A DNA stretch of 20,791 nucleotides, taken from assembly GCA_947371775.1 (NCBI GenBank), contig CANBQX010000020.1, forward strand, positions 1 to 20,791, read 5' to 3'. Positions within the stretch are counted from its first letter, which is position 1, and every line of letters begins with the position of its first letter. The DNA is from Comamonadaceae bacterium (GTDB lineage Bacteria; Pseudomonadota; Gammaproteobacteria; Burkholderiales; Burkholderiaceae_C). Under the pieces are notes generated by a model. It worked only from the letters and a program-made list of their open reading frames with translations, searched no databases and was not told where the DNA came from. The translations under genes were made by a program, and so were the position numbers. Positions 14,335-20,791 of the stretch are shown here, one piece after another.

Positions 14335-15590
14335 GGTGTGGTGCGCGACGCGGCAGCGGCAGGGGCGGCGCTTGCCGCACCCGAGGTGCCAGCGGCGGGG
14401 CCGGAGGCGCCGGTTTTAGGTTCTTTGGCACGCTCCACCACCAGTGAGCCAGGGCGCAGATTCTGCTTGCCGTCCACCACCACGGTGTCGCCGGCCGTGA
14501 TGCCGGTGATGGCCGCTTCACCGTTTTGGCCACCCACCTGTTTCACCGGACGCAGAACCGCTTTGCCGTCTTCCACGACATACACAATCGTGCCGCGCGC
14601 CGATTGAATAAGTGCCACTTGGGGCACCACCACCGCGTCCTTGAGCGTGTTGATGGTTTGCGAAATCTCGACATAAGCACCAGGCCAGAGCTTGCCTGCT
14701 TTGTTGTCAAACTTGGCGCGGGCCCGCACGGTTCCAGAGGCTGCGTCGACGCCGTTGTCCACGAACACCAAGCGGCCTTGAAAGCTTCCGCCATTGTCGG
14801 CAAGCGTCGCAGAGACCTTGGCGCCGCCATCCTTCAGCGCGCCGATGGCATCTGCCAAATTGCGCTGCGGCAAGTTGAAAGCCACGGCAATCGGGTCCAG
14901 TTGGGTAATGGTCACCAGCGGTGTCGTGTTGGCCTGCACCACAGAACCCGCAGAGACGTTGATAGCGCCTGCACGACCACTGAGCGGTGCTGCGATACGG
15001 GTGTAAGACAAACTCACCTTGGCAGCATCAATCGCCGCCTTGTCAGAAAGCAGGGTTGCGGACGCGGAGTCCACGGAGGCTTGTGCAGTGTCGACGGCAC
15101 TCGGTGCAATAAATTTCTGGGCAAGCAATTCTTGCGCGCGCTTGAGCTGCCGCTGCGTGTCCTGCAACACCGCCTGGTCTTTGGCCAGTTGGGCCTGCGC
15201 CTTGGCCAGATTGGCTTCTTCGTTACGGCTGTCCAGGCTGAACAAAGTGTCGCCAGCCCGAACGAACTGGCCGTCGCTGATGTGTACCTTGGTCACCAAT
15301 GATGTGGTTTGCGAGCGCACATCCACACTGGACAGGGGCAGCACGGTTCCATTGGCACGCAGATTGACCGCCAGGTCTTTGGATTCTGCTTTGACCGTCG
15401 ACACAGTGACCGGCGGGCCCGACGGTGCCGAAGCAGCGGACGCTGGGGCCGATGCCGCTTGGGCAGCAGGTGCCGCACTGGCCGCAGGCGCGGCTGCGTT
15501 GTCCTCGGCCGGTTTTTTCTCACTGCATGCGGTGATGCCCACGCCCAAGACCAAAGTGAGCACGGTAAATGTGATTTTTGTGAAATTCAT
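14331..15590 (-). CDS. RND efflux periplasmic adaptor lipoprotein (AcrA/MdtA-like)
   Basis: A 419-residue membrane-fusion protein linking the RND pump to an outer-membrane channel. ATG 15590 is preferred because it begins a clean lipoprotein signal (MNFTKITFTVLTLVLGVGITAC) with lipobox ITAC and lipidated Cys22; a TTG at 15620 would add 10 polar residues before it. An Ala/Pro/Ser-rich linker (about 27-57) follows. Then come the split lipoyl domain (DGQFVRAGDTLFSLDSRNEE and LSYTRIAAPLSGRAGAINVS) flanking an alpha-helical hairpin rich in Ala, Gln and Lys (about 105-180), a beta-barrel (ITQLDPIAVAFNLPQ) and a membrane-proximal domain. The tail is again Ala/Ser-rich (GASGPAAGTSGAASAAPAAA). It overlaps the pump gene by 4 bases. 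Confidence 0.93.
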   Translation of the reverse strand: MNFTKITFTVLTLVLGVGITACSEKKPAEDNAAAPAASAAPAAQAASAPASAASAPSGPPVTVSTVKAESKDLAVNLRANGTVLPLSSVDVRSQTTSLVTKVHISDGQFVRAGDTLFSLDSRNEEANLAKAQAQLAKDQAVLQDTQRQLKRAQELLAQKFIAPSAVDTAQASVDSASATLLSDKAAIDAAKVSLSYTRIAAPLSGRAGAINVSAGSVVQANTTPLVTITQLDPIAVAFNLPQRNLADAIGALKDGGAKVSATLADNGGSFQGRLVFVDNGVDAASGTVRARAKFDNKAGKLWPGAYVEISQTINTLKDAVVVPQVALIQSARGTIVYVVEDGKAVLRPVKQVGGQNGEAAITGITAGDTVVVDGKQNLRPGSLVVERAKEPKTGASGPAAGTSGAASAAPAAAASRTTP

Positions 15591-15620
15591 AGCACTCGGA
15601 TTTTCGATGTTCGGGGTCAA

Positions 15621-15646
15621 GTGGGTGGCAAGTCGGCGACACCCAC
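15621..15646. repeat. 7-bp inverted repeat upstream of RND adaptor gene
   Basis: GTGGGTG (15621-15627) is the exact reverse complement of CACCCAC (15640-15646), with 12 bases between. It lies 31-56 bases upstream of the adaptor ATG, where an operator or leader hairpin would be. A minus-strand TTGACA occurs at 15700-15695, but no -10 hexamer is seen at normal spacing. A 5-bp GCGGG/CCCGC hairpin lies at 15725-15738. Nothing else is recognised in the gap 15591-15797, and no local regulator gene is adjacent. Confidence 0.35.
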
Positions 15647-15790
15647 CCTGAAGATCATTGTGGGGCTTCGGGTCGGGATCTTAATAGTTCCGCATGTCAA
15701 ACACCGGGGAAAGCCCGATTTCACGCGGGTTTGCCCGCTGCTTCACCCAACTTTACGTCGGCAGTGGGGCGCTGTGTCGGCCCACTACCC

Positions 15791-15809
15791 CTTGGGGTCA
15801 TTCCCCAAG
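15791..15809 (-). terminator. 7-bp hairpin straddling the soxG stop codon
   Basis: CTTGGGG (15791-15797) pairs perfectly with CCCCAAG (15803-15809), with a 5-base loop that contains the soxG stop codon (TCA on the plus strand at 15798-15800). On the mRNA the stem is formed by the last sense codons and the first 7 bases of the 3' UTR. No U-tract follows, so it is a poor intrinsic terminator. It may mark the 3' end of the sox message or slow ribosomes at termination (inference). Confidence 0.35.
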
Positions 15810-16436
15810 CGTCAATTCAACACCGTATTCCAGCGCCGCGTCCTGCAGGGACTCGAGTTGCCCATGGGCGTAGGTGCTGAACAGGTACAGGTCAAAGCTT
15901 TGGGGGCCTAGGCGATGAATGCTGCACGGCACGTGGTGGTGGCCGGTGAGCTTGACTTGGCCTACGGCAAATGCCGTCTCGCGGAAGTCCAGGGCAAACA
16001 ATTTGCCCAGCGCCTCCACGGCTTTGGGGCCCTTGGCATGCACCCGGCAACGCGCGTGGCTGAGATCCAGCACCGCACCGATGTCCGGTGTAACGTGCTT
16101 GCGCAAAATCTCCAGCGGCGGAGCGTTTTCACCGATGAGCATAAATTCATGCGGTCCGGTGCGCACCAGCAGCCCCAATGCGGATTGCAGTGTTTGGCCG
16201 GTGGTCTGCGGCAAGGGAAACAAATCGGTCGCTGCCAGGGCATCTGCCAATGCGCTGCACAGGGCTTGCGTTGCGCCCATCCAGGTGCTGATTTGAGTGA
16301 CGCTGCTCAGGCGCTGGGCGTGCAGCTGCACTTGCACCTGACCCTGTCGATCCGCTTTGCGGTGGGGAAGCAGGGTGGCAAACGGGCTGCGCAAGGTAGA
16401 CGCAGAGACCAATGGTGTGGTGTTTACATCAGACAC
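15798..16436 (-). CDS. soxG: Sarcosine oxidase gamma subunit SoxG
   Basis: A 212-residue protein in the position and size range of the gamma subunit of heterotetrameric sarcosine oxidase, distantly related to the GcvT fold. Supporting features are the N-terminal region with STLRSPFATLLPHRK, LLVRTGPHEFMLIGENAPPL (around 90-109), the DLSHARCRVHAKGPKAVEAL segment (124-143) and the end LYLFSTYAHGQLESLQDAAL (183-202). The gamma subunit carries no cofactor of its own and stabilises the complex. Translation starts at GTG 16436, 8 bases inside the end of soxA, so the genes are coupled. It is the last sox gene in this operon. Identification rests mainly on the conserved BDAG order plus moderate sequence similarity. 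Confidence 0.92.
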   Translation of the reverse strand: MSDVNTTPLVSASTLRSPFATLLPHRKADRQGQVQVQLHAQRLSSVTQISTWMGATQALCSALADALAATDLFPLPQTTGQTLQSALGLLVRTGPHEFMLIGENAPPLEILRKHVTPDIGAVLDLSHARCRVHAKGPKAVEALGKLFALDFRETAFAVGQVKLTGHHHVPCSIHRLGPQSFDLYLFSTYAHGQLESLQDAALEYGVELTLGE

Positions 16437-19400
16437 GGTAGCGTGCTCCTTCGGCGTCCAGGAAGCAGGGATCTACCACCCGCAGGCGGTAGGTTCGGCC
16501 CTGGGTAGGGGAGGTGGCAACAATCTCTTGGCCAACATGTGCGGTGCCGCCTTGGAGCAGCCCCAGCGCAATCGCCTTGCCCACGGATTTGCTGTAGGTG
16601 GTGGAGGTGACGTGGCCACGACCGTGGCCCTTGAGCGCATCGTCCGCAAAAAAGAGGATGGAGCCATTGCTGGGTGGCTCTTTGTCGTCCACGGCCTCCA
16701 GACCCACCAGGGTAGGCCGGTTGTCACGCGCCAAGTTCGGGCTGCGGCGCAGCGCGTCGCCCCAGAACGATTTGGTCTTGCTGGCCATCTTGCCCGCGCC
16801 CAAGTCATCCAGCGTGGTGCGTCCGTCCATTTCAGACCCCACGACGTGGCCTTTTTCAATGCGCAGCGAACCCAGGGCTTCCAGGCCATAGGGCTGCATG
16901 TTCCAGGGTTTTCCGGCGGCGATCACATGCTCCCACACGGCCAGGCCGTGGTGGGTGGGCGTGAAGATTTCGTAGGCCAGCTCGCCAGAGAAGGTCAGGC
17001 GCAGGATGCGCAGGGGTACATCGGCCAGGGCACCACTGCCCACGGTGTCCAACACGCCCATAAAGGGCAGTGCGGCGTTGCTCAGGTCCAGGTGGGGAAA
17101 GGCAGCTTGCAGTGCGTCGCGGGTGCGCGGACCCGCCACGCTCATGGCCGCCCACTGGTCCGAGACCGAAGCGACCGTCACCCGCAGCGTCGGCCAGACC
17201 ACTTGCAACAAAAACTCCAGGTGGCTCATGACTTTGGCCGCCTGCGCAGTGGTTGTGGTCATGAAAAACTGGGTTTCACTGATGCGGGTGGTGGTGCCGT
17301 CGTCCATGACGATGCCATCCTCGCGCAGCATGAAGCCATAACGTGATTTGCCCACCGCGAGCTTGGAGAATCCGTTCACATAGACGCGGTCCAGGAACTC
17401 GGCAGCGTCCGGCCCCTGCACATCAATTTTCCCCAGGGTCGAGGTGTCCGCAATACCTACCGAGCTGCGCACAAAGTCCATCTCCGCTTTATAGGCCTCA
17501 GCCAAAGTGGCGCCATGGGTGCGGTACCACAGGGGGCGCAACCACAGGCCTGCCTCCATTTTGACGCCGCCGTTGGCCTCGTGCCAGTCGTGCATGGAGG
17601 TGCGGCGCTCGGGCTGGAAATGGGGCCCCACATTGCGTCCGGCCAAAGCGCCCAGGCTGGCTGGGGTGTAGGGGGGTCGGAAGGTGGTGGTGCCCGCTGC
17701 CATCACGTCGATGCCGCGGGCCGCTGCCATCAGGCCCAAGCCATTGATATTCGACGTTTTTCCCTGGTCCGTTCCCATGCCCAAGGTGGTGTAGCGCTTA
17801 AGGTGTTCGACCGATTGGTAGCCCTCGCGGTGGGCGAGTTCCACATCAGCAACGGTCACATCGTTTTGAAAGTCGATAAAGGCTTTGTCCGAGGGCTTGC
17901 CTGAGAGCAGCGTACCCGCCGGCATGAAAGCAATGCTGCTGTCATCCTCCAGCACCGGCGCGACGCCGTTGGCGTGGCATCCGTTAATAGCCGCTGCCTG
18001 TGTGCCTGCCTGCCAGCCAGACGCAATGGCGTCCTGCCAGGTTTGGCTGCCCACCATGGCGCCCGCGCCAAACTGGGCACGGTCAAAGCCGCCGGGCACG
18101 AAGCAGGCGATGTCGCTGCGATACACCGGTTTGACATTGCGGTGGGAGCTCAGGTGCACCGTGGGCGTCCAACCCCCGGACATGGCGACCAGATCAACGT
18201 CAAGCTCCATCGGGCCACCCTTAACTGCACTGCTGGCGGCGTCATAACCCGCAATGCGGCAACGCTTGGCGTGCAAGCGGCCGTACACATCGGTCACGGT
18301 GCTGCCGGTTTGTACCGAGATGCCCGCGCTGGAGGCTGCCGCCAACAGGTTGGGCTGCACCACGCTGCGCAGGTCGACCACATGGACCTGAGAACCTGCA
18401 CGTGCCAGCGCCAAGGCATCGGCGTACGCACCGTCGTTGTTCACACAAAACAAGGCGCGCTTGCCGGGTGCCACGGCATAGCGGTTGACATAAGCGCCCA
18501 CCGCGCCCGCCAGCATGACGCCGGGTTTGTCGTTGCCTGCAAATACCAAAGGCCGCTCGATCGCGCCACAGGCCATGACAATGGCATTGGCGCGCACGGT
18601 GCGCATGCGTTGGCGTGGCACGCCGTGGGCGGCGTCGGCTTCGCCGGGGGCGGTGCGCTCGATCACGCCGACGGTGTTGCCGTCGTACATGCCGAAGGCT
18701 GTTGATCGCGTCAGCATGCGTACTTTGCCCGTAGCCTGCAGTTCGTCCAACATTGTTGCAAGCCATTGGCCTTTGGCGCCGTTGTTTGACTGGTTGAGCA
18801 GTGCGCCGCCCAGGGCAAAGTCTTGCTCCACCAGCATGACCTCACAGCCTGCGCGGGCAGCGCTCAGCGCAGCACTCAGTCCGGCCGCACCGGAGCCAAT
18901 CACCAACACGTCGGTGTAGTCGTTGTGCCAGTCGTAGCGGTGCACATCGGCGTCATTGACCGAAGCGCCCAGGCCCGCTGCCTTGCGAATGAAATGCTCG
19001 TACAGCATCCACGCATGGCGCGTGGGGCCCATGAAAGTCTTGTAATAAAAACCCGCCACAAAAAACGGCGACAGCACCGAGGTGATGGCCATCGCATCAA
19101 ACCTGACCGAGGGCCAGGCATTTTGCGTGCGCGTGCGCAAGCCGTTTTCGAGTTCTAAAACGGTGGCGGCGATATTGGGCTCGTGGGTGCCGTTGGCGCC
19201 CACGGTCAAGAGCGCGTTGGCTTCTTCAACACCGGCGGCCATGATGCCGCGGGGGCGGTGGTATTTGAACGACCGCGCCACCAGGTGCTCGCCATGGGCG
19301 AGCAGGGTGGAGGCCACGGTATCACCGGCAAAGCCCTGAAAGGACTTGCCGTCCAATGTGAAGCTCAGCGGACGGCTGCGCTCAATGCGTCCGCCTTGTG

Positions 19401-19452
19401 CCAGGCGGAACGCACCACCGGTGGCTGCGTTGGAAGGGGTGGCTTGCGTCAT
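16429..19452 (-). CDS. soxA: Sarcosine oxidase alpha subunit SoxA
   Basis: A 1007-residue alpha subunit of heterotetrameric sarcosine oxidase, which with SoxB converts sarcosine, O2 and tetrahydrofolate to glycine, H2O2 and 5,10-methylene-tetrahydrofolate. Domains in order: a ferredoxin-like N-terminal fold (about 25-110, IERSRPLSFTLDGKSFQGFA) that lacks cysteines and so binds no Fe-S cluster; an NAD+-binding Rossmann domain with DVLVIGSGAAGLSAALSAAR (181-200); a second pyridine nucleotide-disulfide oxidoreductase half (MACGAIERPLVFAGNDKPGV); and from about residue 615 a GcvT-like tetrahydrofolate-binding domain (VGIADTSTLGKIDVQGPDAA through FSGELAYEIFTPTHHG and SLRIEKGHVVGSEMDGRTT). The length is normal for this subunit. 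The start overlaps the soxD stop as ATGA. The downstream soxG start lies inside its last codons. Confidence 0.96.
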   Translation of the reverse strand: MTQATPSNAATGGAFRLAQGGRIERSRPLSFTLDGKSFQGFAGDTVASTLLAHGEHLVARSFKYHRPRGIMAAGVEEANALLTVGANGTHEPNIAATVLELENGLRTRTQNAWPSVRFDAMAITSVLSPFFVAGFYYKTFMGPTRHAWMLYEHFIRKAAGLGASVNDADVHRYDWHNDYTDVLVIGSGAAGLSAALSAARAGCEVMLVEQDFALGGALLNQSNNGAKGQWLATMLDELQATGKVRMLTRSTAFGMYDGNTVGVIERTAPGEADAAHGVPRQRMRTVRANAIVMACGAIERPLVFAGNDKPGVMLAGAVGAYVNRYAVAPGKRALFCVNNDGAYADALALARAGSQVHVVDLRSVVQPNLLAAASSAGISVQTGSTVTDVYGRLHAKRCRIAGYDAASSAVKGGPMELDVDLVAMSGGWTPTVHLSSHRNVKPVYRSDIACFVPGGFDRAQFGAGAMVGSQTWQDAIASGWQAGTQAAAINGCHANGVAPVLEDDSSIAFMPAGTLLSGKPSDKAFIDFQNDVTVADVELAHREGYQSVEHLKRYTTLGMGTDQGKTSNINGLGLMAAARGIDVMAAGTTTFRPPYTPASLGALAGRNVGPHFQPERRTSMHDWHEANGGVKMEAGLWLRPLWYRTHGATLAEAYKAEMDFVRSSVGIADTSTLGKIDVQGPDAAEFLDRVYVNGFSKLAVGKSRYGFMLREDGIVMDDGTTTRISETQFFMTTTTAQAAKVMSHLEFLLQVVWPTLRVTVASVSDQWAAMSVAGPRTRDALQAAFPHLDLSNAALPFMGVLDTVGSGALADVPLRILRLTFSGELAYEIFTPTHHGLAVWEHVIAAGKPWNMQPYGLEALGSLRIEKGHVVGSEMDGRTTLDDLGAGKMASKTKSFWGDALRRSPNLARDNRPTLVGLEAVDDKEPPSNGSILFFADDALKGHGRGHVTSTTYSKSVGKAIALGLLQGGTAHVGQEIVATSPTQGRTYRLRVVDPCFLDAEGARYRV

Positions 19453-19730
19453 GGCAGTTCTCTCTCGCTGGCGATGACCACAGACTCAATGTCGTGTGTA
19501 ACGGTATGGCGCTTAACCACCAGCCAGCGGCGGCAGCCCAGGGTGTGTTGCCAGAATTCGCTGTGGATGCCTTTGGGGTTGTTGCGGGTGTACACCGCGT
19601 CCACCCAGGCGGCGTGGTTCTGCGCTGACGGCTCGGTCGTCAAGGCCGGGTAGGCTTTGGTGGCGTCGCCAAAGTAGTTGAATTCTTCGTGGTCGCGCAG
19701 CCCGCAGTGGGGGCAGTGGATGCGTAGCAT
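19449..19730 (-). CDS. soxD: Sarcosine oxidase delta subunit SoxD
   Basis: A 93-residue zinc-binding subunit of heterotetrameric sarcosine oxidase. The N-terminus MLRIHCPHCGLRDHEEFNYF supplies C6 and C9. QHTLGCRRW supplies H62 and C66, the H-x3-C spacing of the zinc site in characterised delta subunits. The segment WVDAVYTRNNPKGIHSEFW (42-60) is also family-typical. A strong ribosome site GAGGAGG sits 8 bases before the ATG, inside the 15-base gap after soxB. Its stop overlaps the soxA start. This subunit was probably selected for 1:1 production with the large subunits through coupling (inference). Confidence 0.95.
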   Translation of the reverse strand: MLRIHCPHCGLRDHEEFNYFGDATKAYPALTTEPSAQNHAAWVDAVYTRNNPKGIHSEFWQHTLGCRRWLVVKRHTVTHDIESVVIASERELP

Positions 19731-19745
19731 GGTGGGCGCCTCCTC

Positions 19746-20791
19746 TTACTGCAAATGGTTGTAAGGGCCGGTACCGGCTTCGTCGATGTAACGACCCTGG
19801 GCAAAGCGGTCCATCGTGAAGCCTGCGTTGTAAGCGTGTGGCGCATCGTTGGCGATCGTGTGGGCAAAGCACCAGCCCGAGGCCGGCGTGGCCTTGAAGC
19901 CACCGTAGCACCAACCCCCATTGAGGTAGAGGCCGTCCACCGGAGTTTTGGTGATGATGGGGCTGCCGTCGGGCGTCATGTCCATGATCCCACCCCAGTG
20001 GCGCAGCACCCGCAGACGCGCCGCGCTGGGCATGGCGCTGACCAGGGCCTGGGTGACTTCACTCACATTGGCCAGGTTGCCGCGCTGGGCGTAGGAGTTG
20101 TAGCGGTCGATATGGCCGCCAAACACCAGGCCGCCTTTGTCGGACTGCGAGAAATAAAAGTACGACGCGGACCAGACCACCACGTGGTTGACCACGGGCT
20201 TGATCGACTCGCTGACATAGGCTTGCAGCACATGGCTCTCGATGGGTAGTTCCAGCCCCGCCTTTTGGGCCAGAACCGAGGTGTGGCCCGCCACCGCAAT
20301 GCCGACCTTGCCCGCGCTGATGTCGCCGCGCGTGGTCTTGAGGCCGGTAATGCGCTCACCCGACCATTGGTAGTCCAGCACTTCGCAGTTTTGAATAATG
20401 TCCACGCCCAGCGCATTGGCTGCGCGTGCATAGCCCCAGACCACGGCATCGTGGCGGGCGGTGCCTGCATCGGGTTGCAGCATGGCGCCGTAAATCGGAA
20501 AACGGGCCTTGTCCGAGAAATCGAGGTAGGGGGCCTCTTTCATCACGTCTTCGCGCGTCAGGATGTCAGCGCGAATGCCGTTCAAGCGCATGATGTTGGC
20601 GCGGCGGATTTGGGCGTCTTGCGCACTGGGCGACATGGTCACATACAAATAGCCGCGCGGCGAGAACATCACGTTGTAGTTGAGCTCCTGCGACATGCCG
20701 CGCCACAGCGACATGGAATGCTCGTAGAACGCCGTGTTGTCCTGCATCATGTAGTTGGAGCGCACGATGGTGGTATTGCGCCCCGCATTGC
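19746..20791 (-). CDS. soxB: Sarcosine oxidase beta subunit SoxB, partial (5' end outside window)
   Basis: The C-terminal 347 residues of the beta subunit; about 60-65 N-terminal residues, including the FAD-binding GxGxxG, lie beyond the right edge. The frame is open to base 20791, beginning NAGRNTTIVRSNYMMQDN, so the GTG at 20765 is internal (a valine) and not a start. It is a DAO-family flavoprotein holding FAD and a covalently attached FMN. The histidine in PDAGTARHDAVVWGYARAAN sits at the place of the FMN-linking histidine near residue 173 of characterised enzymes. Further family marks are RVLRHWGGIMDMTPDGSPII and GGWCYGGFKATPASG near the C-terminus. This subunit performs sarcosine dehydrogenation and O2 reduction. 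It is upstream of soxD by 15 bases. Confidence 0.95.
   Translation of the reverse strand, partial: NAGRNTTIVRSNYMMQDNTAFYEHSMSLWRGMSQELNYNVMFSPRGYLYVTMSPSAQDAQIRRANIMRLNGIRADILTREDVMKEAPYLDFSDKARFPIYGAMLQPDAGTARHDAVVWGYARAANALGVDIIQNCEVLDYQWSGERITGLKTTRGDISAGKVGIAVAGHTSVLAQKAGLELPIESHVLQAYVSESIKPVVNHVVVWSASYFYFSQSDKGGLVFGGHIDRYNSYAQRGNLANVSEVTQALVSAMPSAARLRVLRHWGGIMDMTPDGSPIITKTPVDGLYLNGGWCYGGFKATPASGWCFAHTIANDAPHAYNAGFTMDRFAQGRYIDEAGTGPYNHLQ

Noticed and set aside
15695..15700. Minus-strand TTGACA as a -35 element for the RND operon
   Set aside because: No acceptable -10 hexamer occurs 16-18 bases downstream (CCCGAC at 17), so a complete sigma-70 promoter cannot be claimed.
16357..17346. 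A 329-codon plus-strand open frame opposite soxA and soxG
   Set aside because: It is antisense to well-identified sox genes, its translation has no recognisable domain, and GC-rich genes with strong third-base bias often leave such frames open.
17974..18705. A 243-codon plus-strand open frame opposite the middle of soxA
   Set aside because: It is an antisense shadow with low-complexity His/Gly/Ala composition and lies entirely within a conserved SoxA domain.
1..20791. Mobile elements, CRISPR arrays, tRNA/rRNA genes, defence or biosynthetic clusters
   Set aside because: Reading both strands showed no transposase, integrase, direct-repeat array, cloverleaf or cluster of unfamiliar genes; all large frames belong to familiar families.

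Overview
The window looks like a chromosomal segment from a betaproteobacterium, most likely Burkholderiales and probably the Comamonadaceae (Rhodoferax/Polaromonas/Limnohabitans-like). This is inferred from the GC-rich coding sequence, the protein sequences and familiar gene pairings: smpB opposite ratA-rnfH, and the ferredoxin-type reductase opposite an NAD(P)-binding epimerase-like gene. No database search was possible. Genes are densely packed. I see no rRNA, tRNA, CRISPR array, phage gene, transposase or insertion sequence.

Left part (1-3074): the 3' end of typA/bipA; a 3-hydroxyisobutyryl-CoA hydrolase-type gene of valine breakdown; smpB on the minus strand; and, divergent from it, ratA overlapping rnfH.

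Centre-left (3257-7723): a plus-strand livH-livM-livG-livF operon for an ABC importer of branched-chain amino acids or similar compounds. It has both permeases and both ATPases but no substrate-binding protein (livK) in the window. An EamA/DMT-family exporter follows livF after 9 bases and starts at TTG.

Centre (7720-11234): a minus-strand [2Fe-2S]/FNR-type reductase divergent from a Rossmann-fold epimerase-like gene, a PAP2-family phosphatase whose 3' end overlaps that gene, and a secreted glycine-zipper protein. A 30-base imperfect inverted repeat lies in the promoter region between the last two.

Right part (11251-20791), all on the minus strand: a two-gene RND efflux operon (lipoprotein adaptor, then inner-membrane pump; no outer-membrane channel gene here), preceded by the soxB-soxD-soxA-soxG operon for heterotetrameric sarcosine oxidase. 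soxB runs off the right edge. The sox genes are tightly coupled (15-base gap, ATGA overlap, 8-base overlap), as expected for subunits of one complex that oxidises sarcosine to glycine and passes the methyl carbon to tetrahydrofolate.

Taken together the window holds ordinary housekeeping and amino-acid or one-carbon metabolism genes. I found no convincing new system. The points worth a second look are small: hairpins at operon boundaries, the missing transporter and efflux partners, starts lacking Shine-Dalgarno sequences, and tail-to-tail overlaps.
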